Shown: positions 46,090 through 57,619 of the stretch, one piece after another
Layout: each line of letters begins with the position of its first letter
Numbering within the stretch: position 1 is the stretch's first letter
Source: Chaenocephalus aceratus
Lineage: Eukaryota; Chordata; Actinopteri; Perciformes; Channichthyidae
Assembly (NCBI GenBank): GCA_023974075.1
Contig: CM043797.1
Location: 37,514,666-37,578,665, forward strand
Direction of reading: 5' to 3'
DNA: 64,000 nt
Translations under genes and position numbers: made by a program
Notes under the pieces: generated by a model
Database searches by the model: none
What the model saw: only the letters and a program-made list of their open reading frames with translations
Told to the model about the DNA's origin: nothing

Positions 46090-48000
46090 CATAGTTCAAA
46101 GTGTAGTTCAAAGTGTCTCTACTTTAAAGAGTCCTCTCCTGCTGATGTTCAGGTGTATATCAGTATGTAGTGTCTCTACTTTAAAGAGTCCTCTCCTGCT
46201 GATGTTCAGGTGTATATCAGTATGTAGTGTCTCTACTTTAAAGAGTCCTCTCCTGCTGATGTTCAGGTGTATATCAGTATGTAGTGTCTCTACTTTAAAG
46301 AGTCCTCTCCAGCTGATGTCCAGGTGTATATCATATGTAGTGTCTCTACTTTAAGAGTCCTCTCCTGCTGATGTTCAGGTGTATATCAGTATGTAGGTGT
46401 ACTAAGTCCCTCCTACCTTTAAGAGTCCTCTCCTGCTGATGTTTCAGGTGTATATCAGTATGTAGTGTCTCTACTTTAAAGAGTTCTCCTGCTGATGTTC
46501 ATGTGTATATCAAGTAGTAGTGTCTCTACTTTAAAGAGTCCTCTCCTGCTGATGTTCAGGTGTATATCAGTATGTAGTGTCTCTACTTTAAAGAGTTCTC
46601 CTGCTGATGTTCAGGTGTATATCAGTATGTAGTGTCTCTACTTTAAAGAGTCCTCCTCCTGCTGATGTTCAGGTGTATATCAGTGTGTAGTGGCTCTACT
46701 TTAAAGAGTCCTCTCCTGCTGAATGTTCAGGTGTATATCAGTATGTTAGCGTCTCTATTTTAAAGAGTCCTCTCCTGCTGATGTTCAGGTGTAATCAGTA
46801 TGTAGCGTCTCTACTTTTAAAGAGTCCTCTCCTGCTGATGTTCAGGTGTATATCAGTATGTAGTGTCTCTACTTTAAAGAGTCCTCTCCTGCTGATGTTC
46901 AGGTGTATATCAGTATGTAGTGACTCTACTTTAAAGAGTCCTCTCCTGCTGATGTTCAGGTGTATATCAGTATGTAGTGTCTCTACTTTAAAGAGTCCTC
47001 TCCTGCTGATGTTCAGGTGTATATCAGTATGTAGCGTCTCTTTAAAGAGTCCTCTCCTGCTGATGTTCAGGTGTATATCAGTATGTAGTGTCTCTACTTT
47101 AAAGAGTTATCTCCTGCTGATGTTCAGGTGTATATCAGTATGTAGTGTCTCTACTTTAAAGAGTCCTCTCCTACTGATGTTCAGATGTATATCAGTATGT
47201 GGTGTCTCTACTTTAAAGAGTCCTCTCCTGCTGATGTTCAGGTATCAGTATGTAGTGTCTCTACTTTAGAGTCCTCTCCTGCTGATGTTCAGGTGTATAT
47301 CAGTATGTAGTGTCTCTACTTTAAAGAGTCCTCTCCTGCTGATGTTCAGGTGTATATCAGTATGTAGTGTCTCTACTTTAAAGAGTCCTCTCCTGCTGAT
47401 GTTCAGGTGTATATCAGTATGTAGTGTCTCTACTTTAAAGAGTCCTCTCCTGCTGATGTTCAGGTGTATCAGTATGTTGTGTCTCTACTTTAAAGAGTCC
47501 TCTCCTGCTGATGTTCAGGTGTATATCAGTATGTAGTGTCTCTACTTAAAGAGTCCTCTCCTGCTGATGTTTCAGGTGTATATCAGTAATGTATGTCTCT
47601 ACTTTAAAGAGTCCTCTCCTGCTTATGTTCAGGTGTATATCAGTATGTAGTGTCTCTACTTTAAAGAGTCCTCTCCTGCTGATGTTCAGGTGTATATCAG
47701 TATGTAGTTGTCTCTACTTTAAAGAGTCCTCTCCTGCTTATGTTCAGGTGTATATCAGTATGTAGTGTCCTCTAACTTTTAAAGAGTCCTCTCCTGCTGA
47801 TTCAGGTGTATATCAGTATTGGTGTCTCTACTTTAAAGAGTCCTCTCCTGCTTATGTTCAGGTGTATATCAGTATGTAGTGTCTCTACTTAAAGAGTCCT
47901 CTCCTGCTGATGTTCAGGTTATATCAGTATGTAGTGTCTCTACTTTAAAGAGTCCTCTCCTGCTGATGTTCAGGTGTATATCAGTATGTAGTGTCTCCAT
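46090..48000. repeat. 57-bp satellite array
   Basis: About 33 copies of a 57-bp unit containing TTTAAAGAGTCCTCTCCTGC then TGATGTTCAGGTGTATATCA. Copies differ mainly by one- to three-base indels. Because 57 is 19 codons, long frames such as MFRCISVCSVSTLKSPLLL repeats appear; these are not genes. The right edge runs into a MITE end at 48230. Confidence 0.97.
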
Positions 48001-48236
48001 GCTTTAATGTTCAAAAAGCTCTTTATTGTTCTCATACTGCCTGTGCTGCAGCACCTCTTTTCACCCTCTGTCTGAAACCAGAGCCAGTCTGCTCTGATTG
48101 GTTAGCTGCCGGCTCTGTTGTGATTTGGTCAACCACTTACAGATGTCCCGCCCCTTAGGATATAATAAACAAAGGAGTCCCATAAACCTAACACAACCAT
48201 AGCAAAGTGAAACCCCCAAAAAGCATAGGGCTTCTT
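48001..48236. mobile_element. MITE end from which the satellite unit derives
   Basis: The sequence ending AAACCCCCAAAAAGCATAGG GCTTCTTTAA is the end of an abundant fish MITE. The 57-bp unit directly adjoins it and shares the family context, so the satellite probably grew from the inside of the MITE. Confidence 0.55.
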
Positions 48237-48791
48237 TAAACTAATTCTTTTTGTTTTACTTATCTTATCTTCTGTGTAGATTTCAGTGTCAAAAGGCAAC
48301 TTTCACTATTTTTTACAGGTGCTTTTGTGCATATTATTCTGAGCAAACTCCCAACTTTAGTTCATGATTGTACATCCTGTTTTGACATGATGATACTGAA
48401 TCAGAATGAATAGGCTCAAATTATGTTCCAACCAGAAATAGGAGCACCAAAATGTATCTTTCTTTCTTTATGTTTATCTCTCTCTATTATTACAGACGTA
48501 AAGCGATTCCTACCCACAAGGGAGCAGGCAGCCTCCACCGCCCCGTTTGTAGATGGATATGATGTAGCAGATGGCTCTATGTGGTCCCCAATGAGCTTGG
48601 ACGTAGTTGAAAATCTTCTCGGTATCCAGCTGTGGCCAGAGCCCACCACAGAGACCAATAGATGACATTCCTCACGGTGGTCATTATTTAAACTGATTGT
48701 AATCATGATGAAGAGATTATGTGTTCATTTGCTGCAGTAAAAATACATTGAACTATCATAAAGACGTGCAAAACGTGTGTATGCTCACTAA

Positions 48792-49611
48792 GTATGGGGT
48801 TATTCCCTAATCTTTATTCAGAGTGTGGTATTTAAATTTGAGAGCATACTTTATTGATTTATTTCCCTCAAACCCTGACCTCACACTCAAATAGTGCCTG
48901 CTTGCACTTAGATCTGCTCTGTTTCTGCTCAAACTGTACGCTTGCACTCAGATATATTGCTGTTACAGATTTGTTCTGCTCTCAGATTTATTCTGTGTGC
49001 GCTCGAAACTTTTGTGCAACAATCCTATCCCTCAACCAATAGGAGGCCAGGTGTCCTTGCGGTGCGTTCGCTTTACTTATTACAGCGTCCCGTAAGGGCG
49101 GTTACTCTTTGGTTTATAAACTCCCACTCCCCTCCACGGCTTTAAAACATACAACATGTACTTCACTGTACAACTTTTTTTGGGGGGGGGGGGGGGGTAA
49201 GCACAGTTAGTATATATATACCTTACATAATAGCTACATTCAGTGGCGAACTGGGACTAAAATAAAACAAGTGCTGTACATGCTATGTTATAAAGCCGTG
49301 GAGGGCGGGAGTTTATAAACCAAAGAGTAACCGCCCCAAGGACACATGGCTCCTATTGGTTTAGGGATTTTGACAGGATTGTTGCACAAAAGTTTCGAGC
49401 GCGCACAGAATAACTCTGAGAGCAGAACAATCTGTAAACAGCAATATATCTGAGTGCAAGCGTACAGTTTGAGCAGAAGCAGAGCAAATCTAAGTGCAAG
49501 CAGGCACTATTTGAGTGCGAGGACAGGGTTTGAGGGAAATAAATCAATAAAGTATGCTCTCAAATTTATATACCACCGCTCTTGAATAAAGATAGGGAAT
49601 AACCCCCATAC
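48792..49611. mobile_element. foldback transposon with 320-350 bp inverted arms
   Basis: The left arm (48792 to about 49145) and right arm (about 49292 to 49611) are inverted copies along their whole length, joined by a loop of about 145 bp containing a T6-G14 run. Ends are GTATGGGGTTATTCCC and GGGAATAACCCCCATAC, flanked by TAA on both sides. A TAA/TTA-type 3-bp duplication suggests PIF/Harbinger mobilisation. It has no transposase. It lies in the broken third coding region of SLC19A copy B. Confidence 0.9.
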
Positions 49612-51012
49612 TAAAGGTTCATGGTTAAAATATATGAGAGAAAGAAATTGCCTTGAAGAATACGTCTCCCTGAAGCTCTTCCAGAGTAGATGGCCTGCAG
49701 TGGCCATATTTCCCCAGCTGTGCCATCCTCCGCTGCCATCAAGCTCCATCTTCTCTTTCCTGGAGCCGACCTCCTCCTTATCCATCACTGCTCCCAGAGG
49801 CCCGGTCTGATGGGAACTGGAGCCCACAGCTGCATCCTTTTTCCCTTTGAAGAACAGACCCCTCGGGGGCATGGGCAACCAGAAGGAGATGAGGAGAGCC
49901 ATGCTTACAGTCCCCAGAGAGTGATCGCATTAAGGTAGAATAAATCCAATTCTGTGGATTAGAGTTCATACTTCATCAGTGCTCGCCCGAATTGTTGAAG
50001 ACATTTCGTAAAAAGGAAATCTTTATCTGTCTTTAAGAGTATCCATTATCTAAATCGGCCTCAAATACAGATATTTATCTAATATTTGTTTATGTATATT
50101 CAGTTAGGCTATCTGATCATCTTCATATGTTTACGGCAAAAACAAATCGGAATATTCTTTCAATTTTTTTTCAAGAATCAAGAAAAATCTCATTGCTCTA
50201 CAGTTTTTATCGGTAAAGGCCCTACCTGCCACGGAGACCAGCACTTGGGCCAGGCTCGCTCCCAACGTATATCCAACCAGCATGGCACTGCGCACGTAGC
50301 CAGTGGCTCTTTGGTAATTCTCAATGGAATCACGCTGTAGATGTAGGAAGGTAGGCCACCTCAGTGGAAAGTCACTACAGCATAGTTGACCTGTTGGTTG
50401 GATGCAACAGTTTTAATGAGAGCCTAATTGATGAAGCACCGTTTAACAGCAATGCACAACATGTTGTAATCTATCTTTAGAAGTTAGTTGACGGTGGCAA
50501 ATGCCACTAACAGCCCAAAACTGATCCAATAGGAAAAACGCCACTGCCGCTTCCAAAATAAGCTCAAACTGAACAAAAAAGGATTTAAAAAAAGTAACAT
50601 GATGAGAGACATAATAATAATAATCATCTTTATATTCATCAGTTGTATTGTGTACCTGAAGGAAGACCAATAGCGAGCAGCCCTGGGGCGAAGCAGAGCA
50701 GGACGTAGTTGGTGACCAGGAAGAGACCCTGCACCACGACGAGGGGCTTGTGCCTCAGGAAGTCCGTCAGGAGGAAGACGGGCAAAAGACACGCCAGCTT
50801 GGAGTAGGTCCAGATCGGGGAATAGGTAGTTGGTCACCTATCAGATACAGTGGTGGGAAGTAACTCAGGACATCACTGTACTCAAGTACTATGTTGTCAT
50901 CCTTTACTTGACTATTTCCATTTGATGCTACTTTACACTTCCCTAACATTTTGAACAGTGATTGTACTTTTTACTCCACTACAGTTATTTGACCCTTATA
51001 GTTACCAGCTAC

Positions 51013-52000
51013 CAGGGGCGGACTGGGGGGAAAAGTGGCCCGGGGATTAATTGACAGACAGGCCCACTTAATTGCGCGGCATGTATCGGCCGGTCGGCGA
51101 CGAAAGTATGTTACTTAACTAAAAACCCTATGCCTTTAATGTTATTTTGGACAATTATTCATATAGTAATCACATTACCTGAGCCCTTGAGTGCCTAGAG
51201 CAAAATAGTTACGGCATATTTAGTGATTTTAATGTTAACAGATCATTGATGCAATAACATTTTGACCCAATTTGCCTGACTTGACACATGGAATAAAACA
51301 TGGGCGACGTACGAAGCATCCTCAATGTGGGTGAGACAATTTAACAGGGGGTGTGGGCAGGTGATTGACCTCACCTCCTCTAGGGGGGTCCGGGGCAAGC
51401 TCCCCCGGGAAGATTTTTTTTTTAAATGTTGAAGTTAAATGCATCAATCTGGTGCACTTTGAGAGCAAAGTTAGGGACGAAATCTATGGCAGTCAGTAGG
51501 GGCTTGGACTGTGAGCCGTAGGGTCGCCGGTTCAAGTCCCCGACCAGACCTATTTGGAGTGTGGACTTCTACTTGGAGAGGTCCCAGTTCACCTCCTGCC
51601 CTGCCGTGATGCCCTTGAGCAAGGCACCAGACAAGGCTGTACCTTTAGTAATGAATATTAAATGTTGTGAGGAAATCTTTCCACCCATAATTCCAATAAA
51701 TAATCCAAAATGTATTCACTTCAGGTTTACGAAAGTAACTGTAATCAGATTACTCGTTTTTCAAATGTAACACGAGCTGAATACAGTTACTTGATTTTTG
51801 TATTCTGATTACGTAACGCCGTTACATGTATTCCGTTACAACCCAACCTGCCACACCCCACTGGCTGGGCTGGGCCAGAACACTTACAAATGTGGGCCGG
51901 TAGGATTTTTTTTTTTTTTTTTTGTTTGGCCCTCTGGCCCACACACAGCACCGGCCCACCGGGGGAACTCCCGGTATTCCCAATGGCCAGTCCGCCCCTG
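51013..52000. mobile_element. nested hAT element with CAGGGGCGGACTGG termini
   Basis: Left CAGGGGCGGACTGG and right CCAGTCCGCCCCTG are perfect inverted repeats flanked by CCAGCTAC (51005-51012 and 52001-52008). Inside are the hAT internal module (51375-51490), a SINE piece (51487-51640) and a TAACGCCGTTACATGTATTC repeat. Confidence 0.95.
51487..51640 (+). repeat. tRNA-derived SINE fragment
   Basis: AGCCGTAGGGTCGCCGGTTCAAGTCCCC includes a polymerase III B box (GGTTCAAGTCC at 51530-51540) and is followed by TTGAGCAAGGCACC, the usual body of fish tRNA-SINEs. The A box is weak. It is not a functional tRNA gene. Confidence 0.6.
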
Positions 52001-52596
52001 CCAGCTACTGTTTATATAAAACACACATGACATTTCTATGTGATACAATGCAGGAACATTACTACCAATATATTTTAAAAAAGTAGGAAGGAATAATGTA
52101 TTACTCTATAATATTATTAATATTTTCAAAACAGCCATGTGTTACTTTTTGATTTTGATACTTGAAGTTCATTTAGCCGGCCGATACTTCTACTTAATAA
52201 GAAACATTATGAATTCAGGACTTTCACTTGTAATGAAGTATTTTTCAGAGCAGAGTATTTCTACTTTTACTTAAGTAAAGGATCTAAATACGTCTTTCAC
52301 CACTAACAATCCTGATATTGTTTTTGCCTCCTGTCTAGAGCCGGCAGAGCAGAAGAGATCTAAGAGCTGCTAATAAAATATAAGTCCCCGACATGCCTTC
52401 AGTGACTCTACGTGTGGTTCATGTACGGGTGGGTCTGACATGCTTACCACTTCTCCAGAGATGTTCTTGTTTGGTCCCATCAGGTATGGTGTGAGAAAAG
52501 GCTCTGCTACTCTGCAGTAGGCAAAGAACCCATAAAGCGACAGGACTGCAGTGTGATAAGCCCAGCTGGAGGACTTCAGTTAGCCCAGCTCCCCAT

Positions 52597-53004
52597 GGTT
52601 TTACCTCAGCAGAATCTCAGATTGTCTTTAAAGTTTGATTTCCCGTAACTTGAGCACATAATAAAGTCTTATATCTGTACTGTCCCTCTATTTATCAAGC
52701 TGTCAGTAGTTATAGTAGCTAGAATATACACATGTATAATCTGGTGAGTCACAGTTTATGAGCGGTAGACTTCAACCTGTTGGGAAACAGAAGGAAGCTA
52801 GGAGTGATTCAGTGGACTTTCTTCAGGTTTCACTATCAGTACCACTAGTGAAATGTAAACTAAGTGCATTTACTTTTAAATTCAGTATGTGTATTTAGTA
52901 GTATTTCTACTTTAAACCCTTAATCAGTACAAGCCACAAGTCTCCCATTGATCATTTCAGACAAGAGATAATTTAAGAGAGAAATTACATTTGGGACCCA
53001 GGAG
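52597..53004. other. 5' flank of SLC19A copy B
   Basis: No gene recognised. A fragment with TAAGTGCATTTACTTTTAAA (52860-52930) resembles the CAGTGGTGG hAT family. Confidence 0.4.
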
Positions 53005-53048
53005 ATAGCGCCATTTGAGGAGACGATCTACCGCGCCGGCAGTGGACC
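53005..53048 (+). mobile_element. left piece of a LINE relic split by a hAT element
   Basis: ACGATCTACCGCGCCGGCAGTGG continues in frame with 58071 onward when the hAT and one copy of AGTGGACC are ignored, giving the order of a LINE ORF2 C-terminus. Confidence 0.6.
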
Positions 53049-54159
53049 CAGGCCCGGTTATACGGGGGTGCATAAGGGTGCATTGCACAAAAAAAAAAAG
53101 TAAAAAAAAAAAAAGTGAAACATATTACATATATAATAATAATAATTGTGAAGTCAACTTGAAAATCCTCACAGGAGATCAAGGGGTTAAAAAGTCGGGC
53201 TGATTGACAGAGTGTCAGCTGTCTGAAATCAGTCTCTAATTGCTAATCAGCTTCGCTGCACCTTTAAAAGCAACGCACCTGAAAGAAGGGCAGGAATCCA
53301 AGCTGGAAAGGACAAACTAAAGAGCGTGCGGCCAGCAGCAGCAACGAACCAGCAGAATAAACGTTGAAGAAGCAGCACTGGTGCCATAAAAAGCTGGAGA
53401 AGGCCGGTGAGAGACGAACTGTGTGTTTAGTTAAGAGTCATACAACTTGCCGTTCGTGGCGCACGTTAGAACGTGCGCTCTAGTTCCGTGTCATTTGTTT
53501 GTTTGATGTCCTCAAGCTAAAGCAACATGAGGGTTGATTTAAAAACGAGTGTGTTTTGTTTATTCAGAGATGTAGATTGGTAATAAAACGGTTTGCATGC
53601 TGCTAAGAATTCAGTCTATATTTGCATTTTTAATGAGACTGCATAAGTTAAAAACTGTTATTAAAACATAATTTATGAAAATACATTAAGAAAGTAAGAA
53701 CAATATCACAAGTGTTAAAAAGTATATGTAAAGCATGTATTTTTCCATTTATTATTTGATGTGTATTGTATTTACAGTAATTATTTTTTCTTTTTCATTA
53801 AGGTTTTTTACCTTACAACATAAGCTGTACTGCAACAACAAATACCAAAGTAAAGAAAAACTCAAAAGAAACAAAGTTGTGGTCATTGTACGAGTGAAAC
53901 CCAGTGAAAACCTCCTATGGACTGTACCATCCCTTTCAAGCGGGGAAAACTGCAAATATACCCAAGGGCTTGACAATAATAGTAAGAAGAATATTAAGAA
54001 GAAGACTTTAGTTGAAATAAATAAATTGGAATTGTGGTTAAATAACATTGCTGCATTTATTTGGTCAATTTAAACGGTAAGTAACGTTATTATGTCAGGT
54101 GCGTGTGCCGCTGTGCGTTCGTCATCTGCAAGGTTCTTACAAAGCTATCAGTGTCAGTG

Positions 54160-54639
54160 ATGGACATCAGAAAATTGTTAAAACAACCAGCCCTTATCGC
54201 CAGCAGTAACACTGCATCTACTGCAGGTAATAACAGTCCAGATCATGGGGACATTACGTTACCCGCGGCTACTGTCGTGGACAATAACGCCCGACTCGCC
54301 GGCTTTGCAGCCGCAGCCGTCTTCGTTGCCCCAAACACCACCACCCCTCAGCGGCCCGCAAGTGCCAGAGGACCTCAGAAAAACAGAGCCTGCCCAGGTA
54401 TATTTAAAAAATTGCCCAACTCGCCTGTGGGCTACTCATTTTGCAGCTCATGGTTTCAAAACAGAGATTGGCTGGAATATTCATGTGAAAAAGATGCCAT
54501 CTTCTGCTATGCATGTAGACATTTCGGTTCAAGTAAGTCAGATGCCTTCACCACAACTGGCTACAACAACTGGCGCTATGCTCTTATAGGCTACGTGATA
54601 AGGGACTGGGAAGGCATGAATCAAGCAAAGAGCACATAG
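54160..54639 (+). pseudogene. hAT transposase N-terminus with TTF-type zinc finger (ZMYM1-like)
   Basis: 160 codons from ATG at 54160. After a low-complexity N-terminus it codes WFQNRDWLEYSCEKDAIFCY and ACRHFGSSKSDAFTTTGYNNW, the TTF-type finger of the ZMYM1/DUF4371 hAT branch. It ends at TAG soon after GMNQAKST, before any catalytic region; the remainder of the transposase has been deleted and replaced by the internal module. It could still bind DNA but not cut. Confidence 0.8.
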
Positions 54640-55552
54640 ATCCATAGATCTCTTCATTTTGCTCTCAAAGTGCACCAGATTGATGCTTTTAACTTCAATA
54701 TTAAAAAAAAAAAATCTTCCCGGGGGAGCATGCCCCCGGACCCCCCTAGAGGAGGTGAGGACCCTTCTAGAGGAGATGAGGACCCCCTAGGGCAGGGGTC
54801 TTCAACTAAAATTCAACGAGGTCCAGTTAGAGAAAATTTCCCCATGCAAAGGTCCGGAACATCAAAATGTCTAACTTGCTTCATGAATTAGTGTGATATA
54901 TATTGAAGTGACCTGTAGCTTTATCAACGTCTGCATGTAATCAACAACTGACTGCCAATCAAATAAATAAAGTACAATTCAAAAACAACAATTTATTGTC
55001 AATTAACATTGAACTACACAGATATACTGTGGATATGTGTAATGTTCCTCTCGGGCTGCATTTACAATTTAGATAAATAAAATAAAGTGTAGCAGCAGCT
55101 TGAGAGTCCCTTTTTCTTTGTTAACCATTTCACATCATGACTTAACAGTTTCAGATGATTATAGAACAATATCAGTCTTTACACATCATAACAATTGAAC
55201 AGTTTTAAAGTTTCTCTTTCTTTCCCTCTTATATTGCAGTCCCTCACTCACTTTTTTAAAATTCAGTGTAAGAATTGAGCTCGAGCTTTTCCTGCAAGGA
55301 GTTTGTAAATCTGGGCCGACATGGAGTCAGGGCCATTCTCATACACGTGCAGCTGTTCATTGGTTACAGTGATGCAAACACGGTATGGTGAAAAAAGAGA
55401 GAATATTCGAAGCAGAAAAAAAAACAGCGTAATATACCATCTGCCAAAGGCCTGTGCTATAATGCTTCAATTAACTGGCTATTCTTTATAATATTACTCA
55501 GATCAATAGGAGACAGAGATGTTAAAAATCAAGGGTTTTTATTATTATTTAC

Positions 55553-55985
55553 AGCAGGGGTGGGGAACCTTTTTCCTTTTCAATTTTTATAACATCCTCC
55601 GAGGGTCGTACAAAATTATTGAACTCAACCTCTGCTTAAAAAAACTAAAATCACAGTCCATTAATTTGGCCTTCTTTCATGCTGTGCCAAGAAAAAGCAA
55701 CCTCTTAATCCAGATATCTCACCATGACTCACGTAGCATGCACGTTGCAGGGTGTGGCGTGACCACCAAAAACAGAAAGATATGGACACAAGATGTGTGC
55801 AAATGTATTTAGTATCCTATCCATGTGAACATGATTTAAGTGGGGGGGGACATAACCTCCTCTAGGGGGGTCCGGGGCATGCTCCCCCGGGAAGATTGTT
55901 TTTTTTTTTAAATATTGAAGTTAAAAGCATCAATCTGGTGCACTTAGAGCAACATTAGAGATCTATGGATACATCTCTCAACACC
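55553..55985 (+). mobile_element. hAT fragment with CAGGGGTGGGGAACC terminus
   Basis: Starts CAGGGGTGGGGAACCTTTTT and parallels the minus strand of 24055-24335 for some 400 bp, including the internal module at 55855-55985. Sequence at 56280-56400 and 57620-57720 continues the same family (CACGCAAACACTGCGGCATG and CAGGTACTCGCTTG). Confidence 0.75.
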
Positions 55986-56417
55986 CATATGAAATAGAAC
56001 TGTAGCATATTTTTCTTTTTGGATATTTTACAAATCACTTCCATTTTAAACTCTATTCTTCTTATTTTTAACAACTTTTTTGTTACTGTCATATAGTATT
56101 TTATACCTGTTTTTTCATGTAGTCTCATTAATAACTATATTGATCATATCAAGGTGTGCCTTAACCTCACTGAGCTGAGGTTATTTGAGCCTCTCAGGGG
56201 AGAGCTCTCTTCCACCTGGTTGTAGAAAAGCTCTTAAATTCGTTAGCATAGCTAGCTAACCAGATGCTTATAACAACAGATCGCCACTGTGCTTACAACT
56301 AAGACACAGCCACGCAAACACTGCGGCATGTGTACGGCTCCTAAGGTATTGCAATATTTTAAGGGCTGGAGCGGCGTTCCGGTGCTCAGCACTCCTTTCA
56401 GACGAGACATATACCAT

Positions 56418-56968
56418 GGCCCTTTCTCATTTCTCGAACTCCCCTCCTCGACTTCCTATCCTCGATACTTAGTCCCGCCCACAGGAGATGCGAGCGGAGG
56501 AGCCGAGGAGGGGAAAACCGAGAGAGAGGAGGGGAAGCAGCAGGCGGTTAGAGAAATGAGAACTCCTCTCCTCTGAGCGGTCATTTTAAAGAGACGTCCA
56601 TTAATGATGACAGAAGGCACAGCAGCCCTCTGTCGGATGGACAGATGTGTTCATGATGACTTATATATTTACTTTGATTCATTCACAGTGCGGTATAATG
56701 AGACAATAACAGGCTACAGATGCGGACACGCACACACCAATATATATGTATATATTTATATAAATATATACATTTCAGAATCAAACAGAGAACTCATAAC
56801 GTAACACTATCAGAGATAGTCGCTACAATGAGGGAAATAAATTACGGGCCAAAAGTTGTATTTACAAGTACTTAAAAAGTAAGCAGAGGACACCAAACCA
56901 AACTGAGACCTGTCTGTCCGCTGCATCTATGCACACACTGTACCACACACACCTACACACTGTACCAC

Positions 56969-57045
<77 letters not shown>

Positions 57046-57619
57046 CACACACACCACACACCAACACACACCACACACACACACACAGCTCCTAAAACAG
57101 GCTACAGCCGTTGTGTATTTATTGTGAAGCACTGAATGGTTTTAGAGAAAATATCGACTCTTTGTTTGTAGATATCTACTAAACTAAAGCAAGAGAGTAG
57201 GCCTGTTATACTGAGTGATATATATTATACAACACTGCTTGCTTTCTGCACGGACCTCACAGGCTGTTCTCACTGTAACATGCGTCGCGATGAAAGCAGT
57301 TAATAAATAAATATCCAGGGGATGCTATGCAGAGCTGTCATTGGCTGAGATAAGTCGCCATGCGTCACGACTCTTTGAAACATCTCTGTTGCCGGAAATG
57401 CATCTATGAAGGAGCTGTGGAGGAGCCGTGGAGGACCCATCAGTGTATCCTCGGTTATAGCTCCTCCAGAGAGCCTTCTCGATGCTCGGTCCTCGGAGTG
57501 CATTTAGAGAAATGAGATGTCCTTCAACATGGCGCGCTAAAATTCATTTCCGGGTCACTACCGGAGGACCGAGGAGTCGAGGAGTCGAGGAGGGGGATTT
57601 GATGAAATGAGAAAGGGCC
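56418..57619. mobile_element. MITE with GGCCCTTTCTCATTTC termini
   Basis: GGCCCTTTCTCATTTC at the left is matched by GAAATGAGAAAGGGCC at the right. A related locus at 23600-23640 lacks the insertion, giving an empty-site comparison; the flanks suggest a 2-bp AT duplication. The interior contains a CA tract and no coding frame. Confidence 0.8.
56974..57041. repeat. CA microsatellite
   Basis: 68 bp of pure CA, with degenerate CA/CCA runs on both sides. Confidence 0.95.

Larger units (their letters stand above)
50848..52305. mobile_element. hAT-like MITE, CAGTGGTGGGAAGTAACT family, carrying a nested hAT
   Basis: The left end CAGTGGTGGGAAGTAACT and the right end ACGTCTTTCACCACTA are imperfect inverted repeats, with AAGTAC and AGTAAAAGT words inside. 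A second element (51013-52000) is nested in it. Related fragments occur at 44660-44765 and 62664-63170. All are intronic. Confidence 0.6.
44079..52596 (-). pseudogene. SLC19A-like transporter, copy B, probably a pseudogene
   Basis: Minus-strand exons in the same order as copy A: 52448-52596, 50656-50837, 50226-50390, 49648-49951, about 48514-48655, 44997-45189, 44464-44607, 44079-44231. Family motifs are clear: [96 protein letters not shown]. Frame breaks occur in exon 1, the CCCC run of exon 2, at the exon 2/3 boundary and twice in exon 44464-44607. The third coding region is separated into SSRQ and YWSLWWALATAGY by about 1 kb including a foldback element. Protein identity to copy A is moderate, so the duplication is old. 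It could instead be a second SLC19A paralogue harmed by assembly errors. Confidence 0.75.

Noticed and set aside
46145..47536. Long open frames with MFRCISVCSVSTLKSPLLL repeats
   Set aside because: They are read-outs of the 57-bp satellite, whose period is 19 codons; frames break at each unit indel and no gene context exists.
46090..48000. CRISPR-like array of regular repeats
   Set aside because: Units are contiguous with no unique spacers, the context is a vertebrate intron, and there are no cas genes.
51530..51600. tRNA gene suggested by a B box
   Set aside because: No cloverleaf can be formed and the body matches a tRNA-derived SINE; it is nested in a hAT element.
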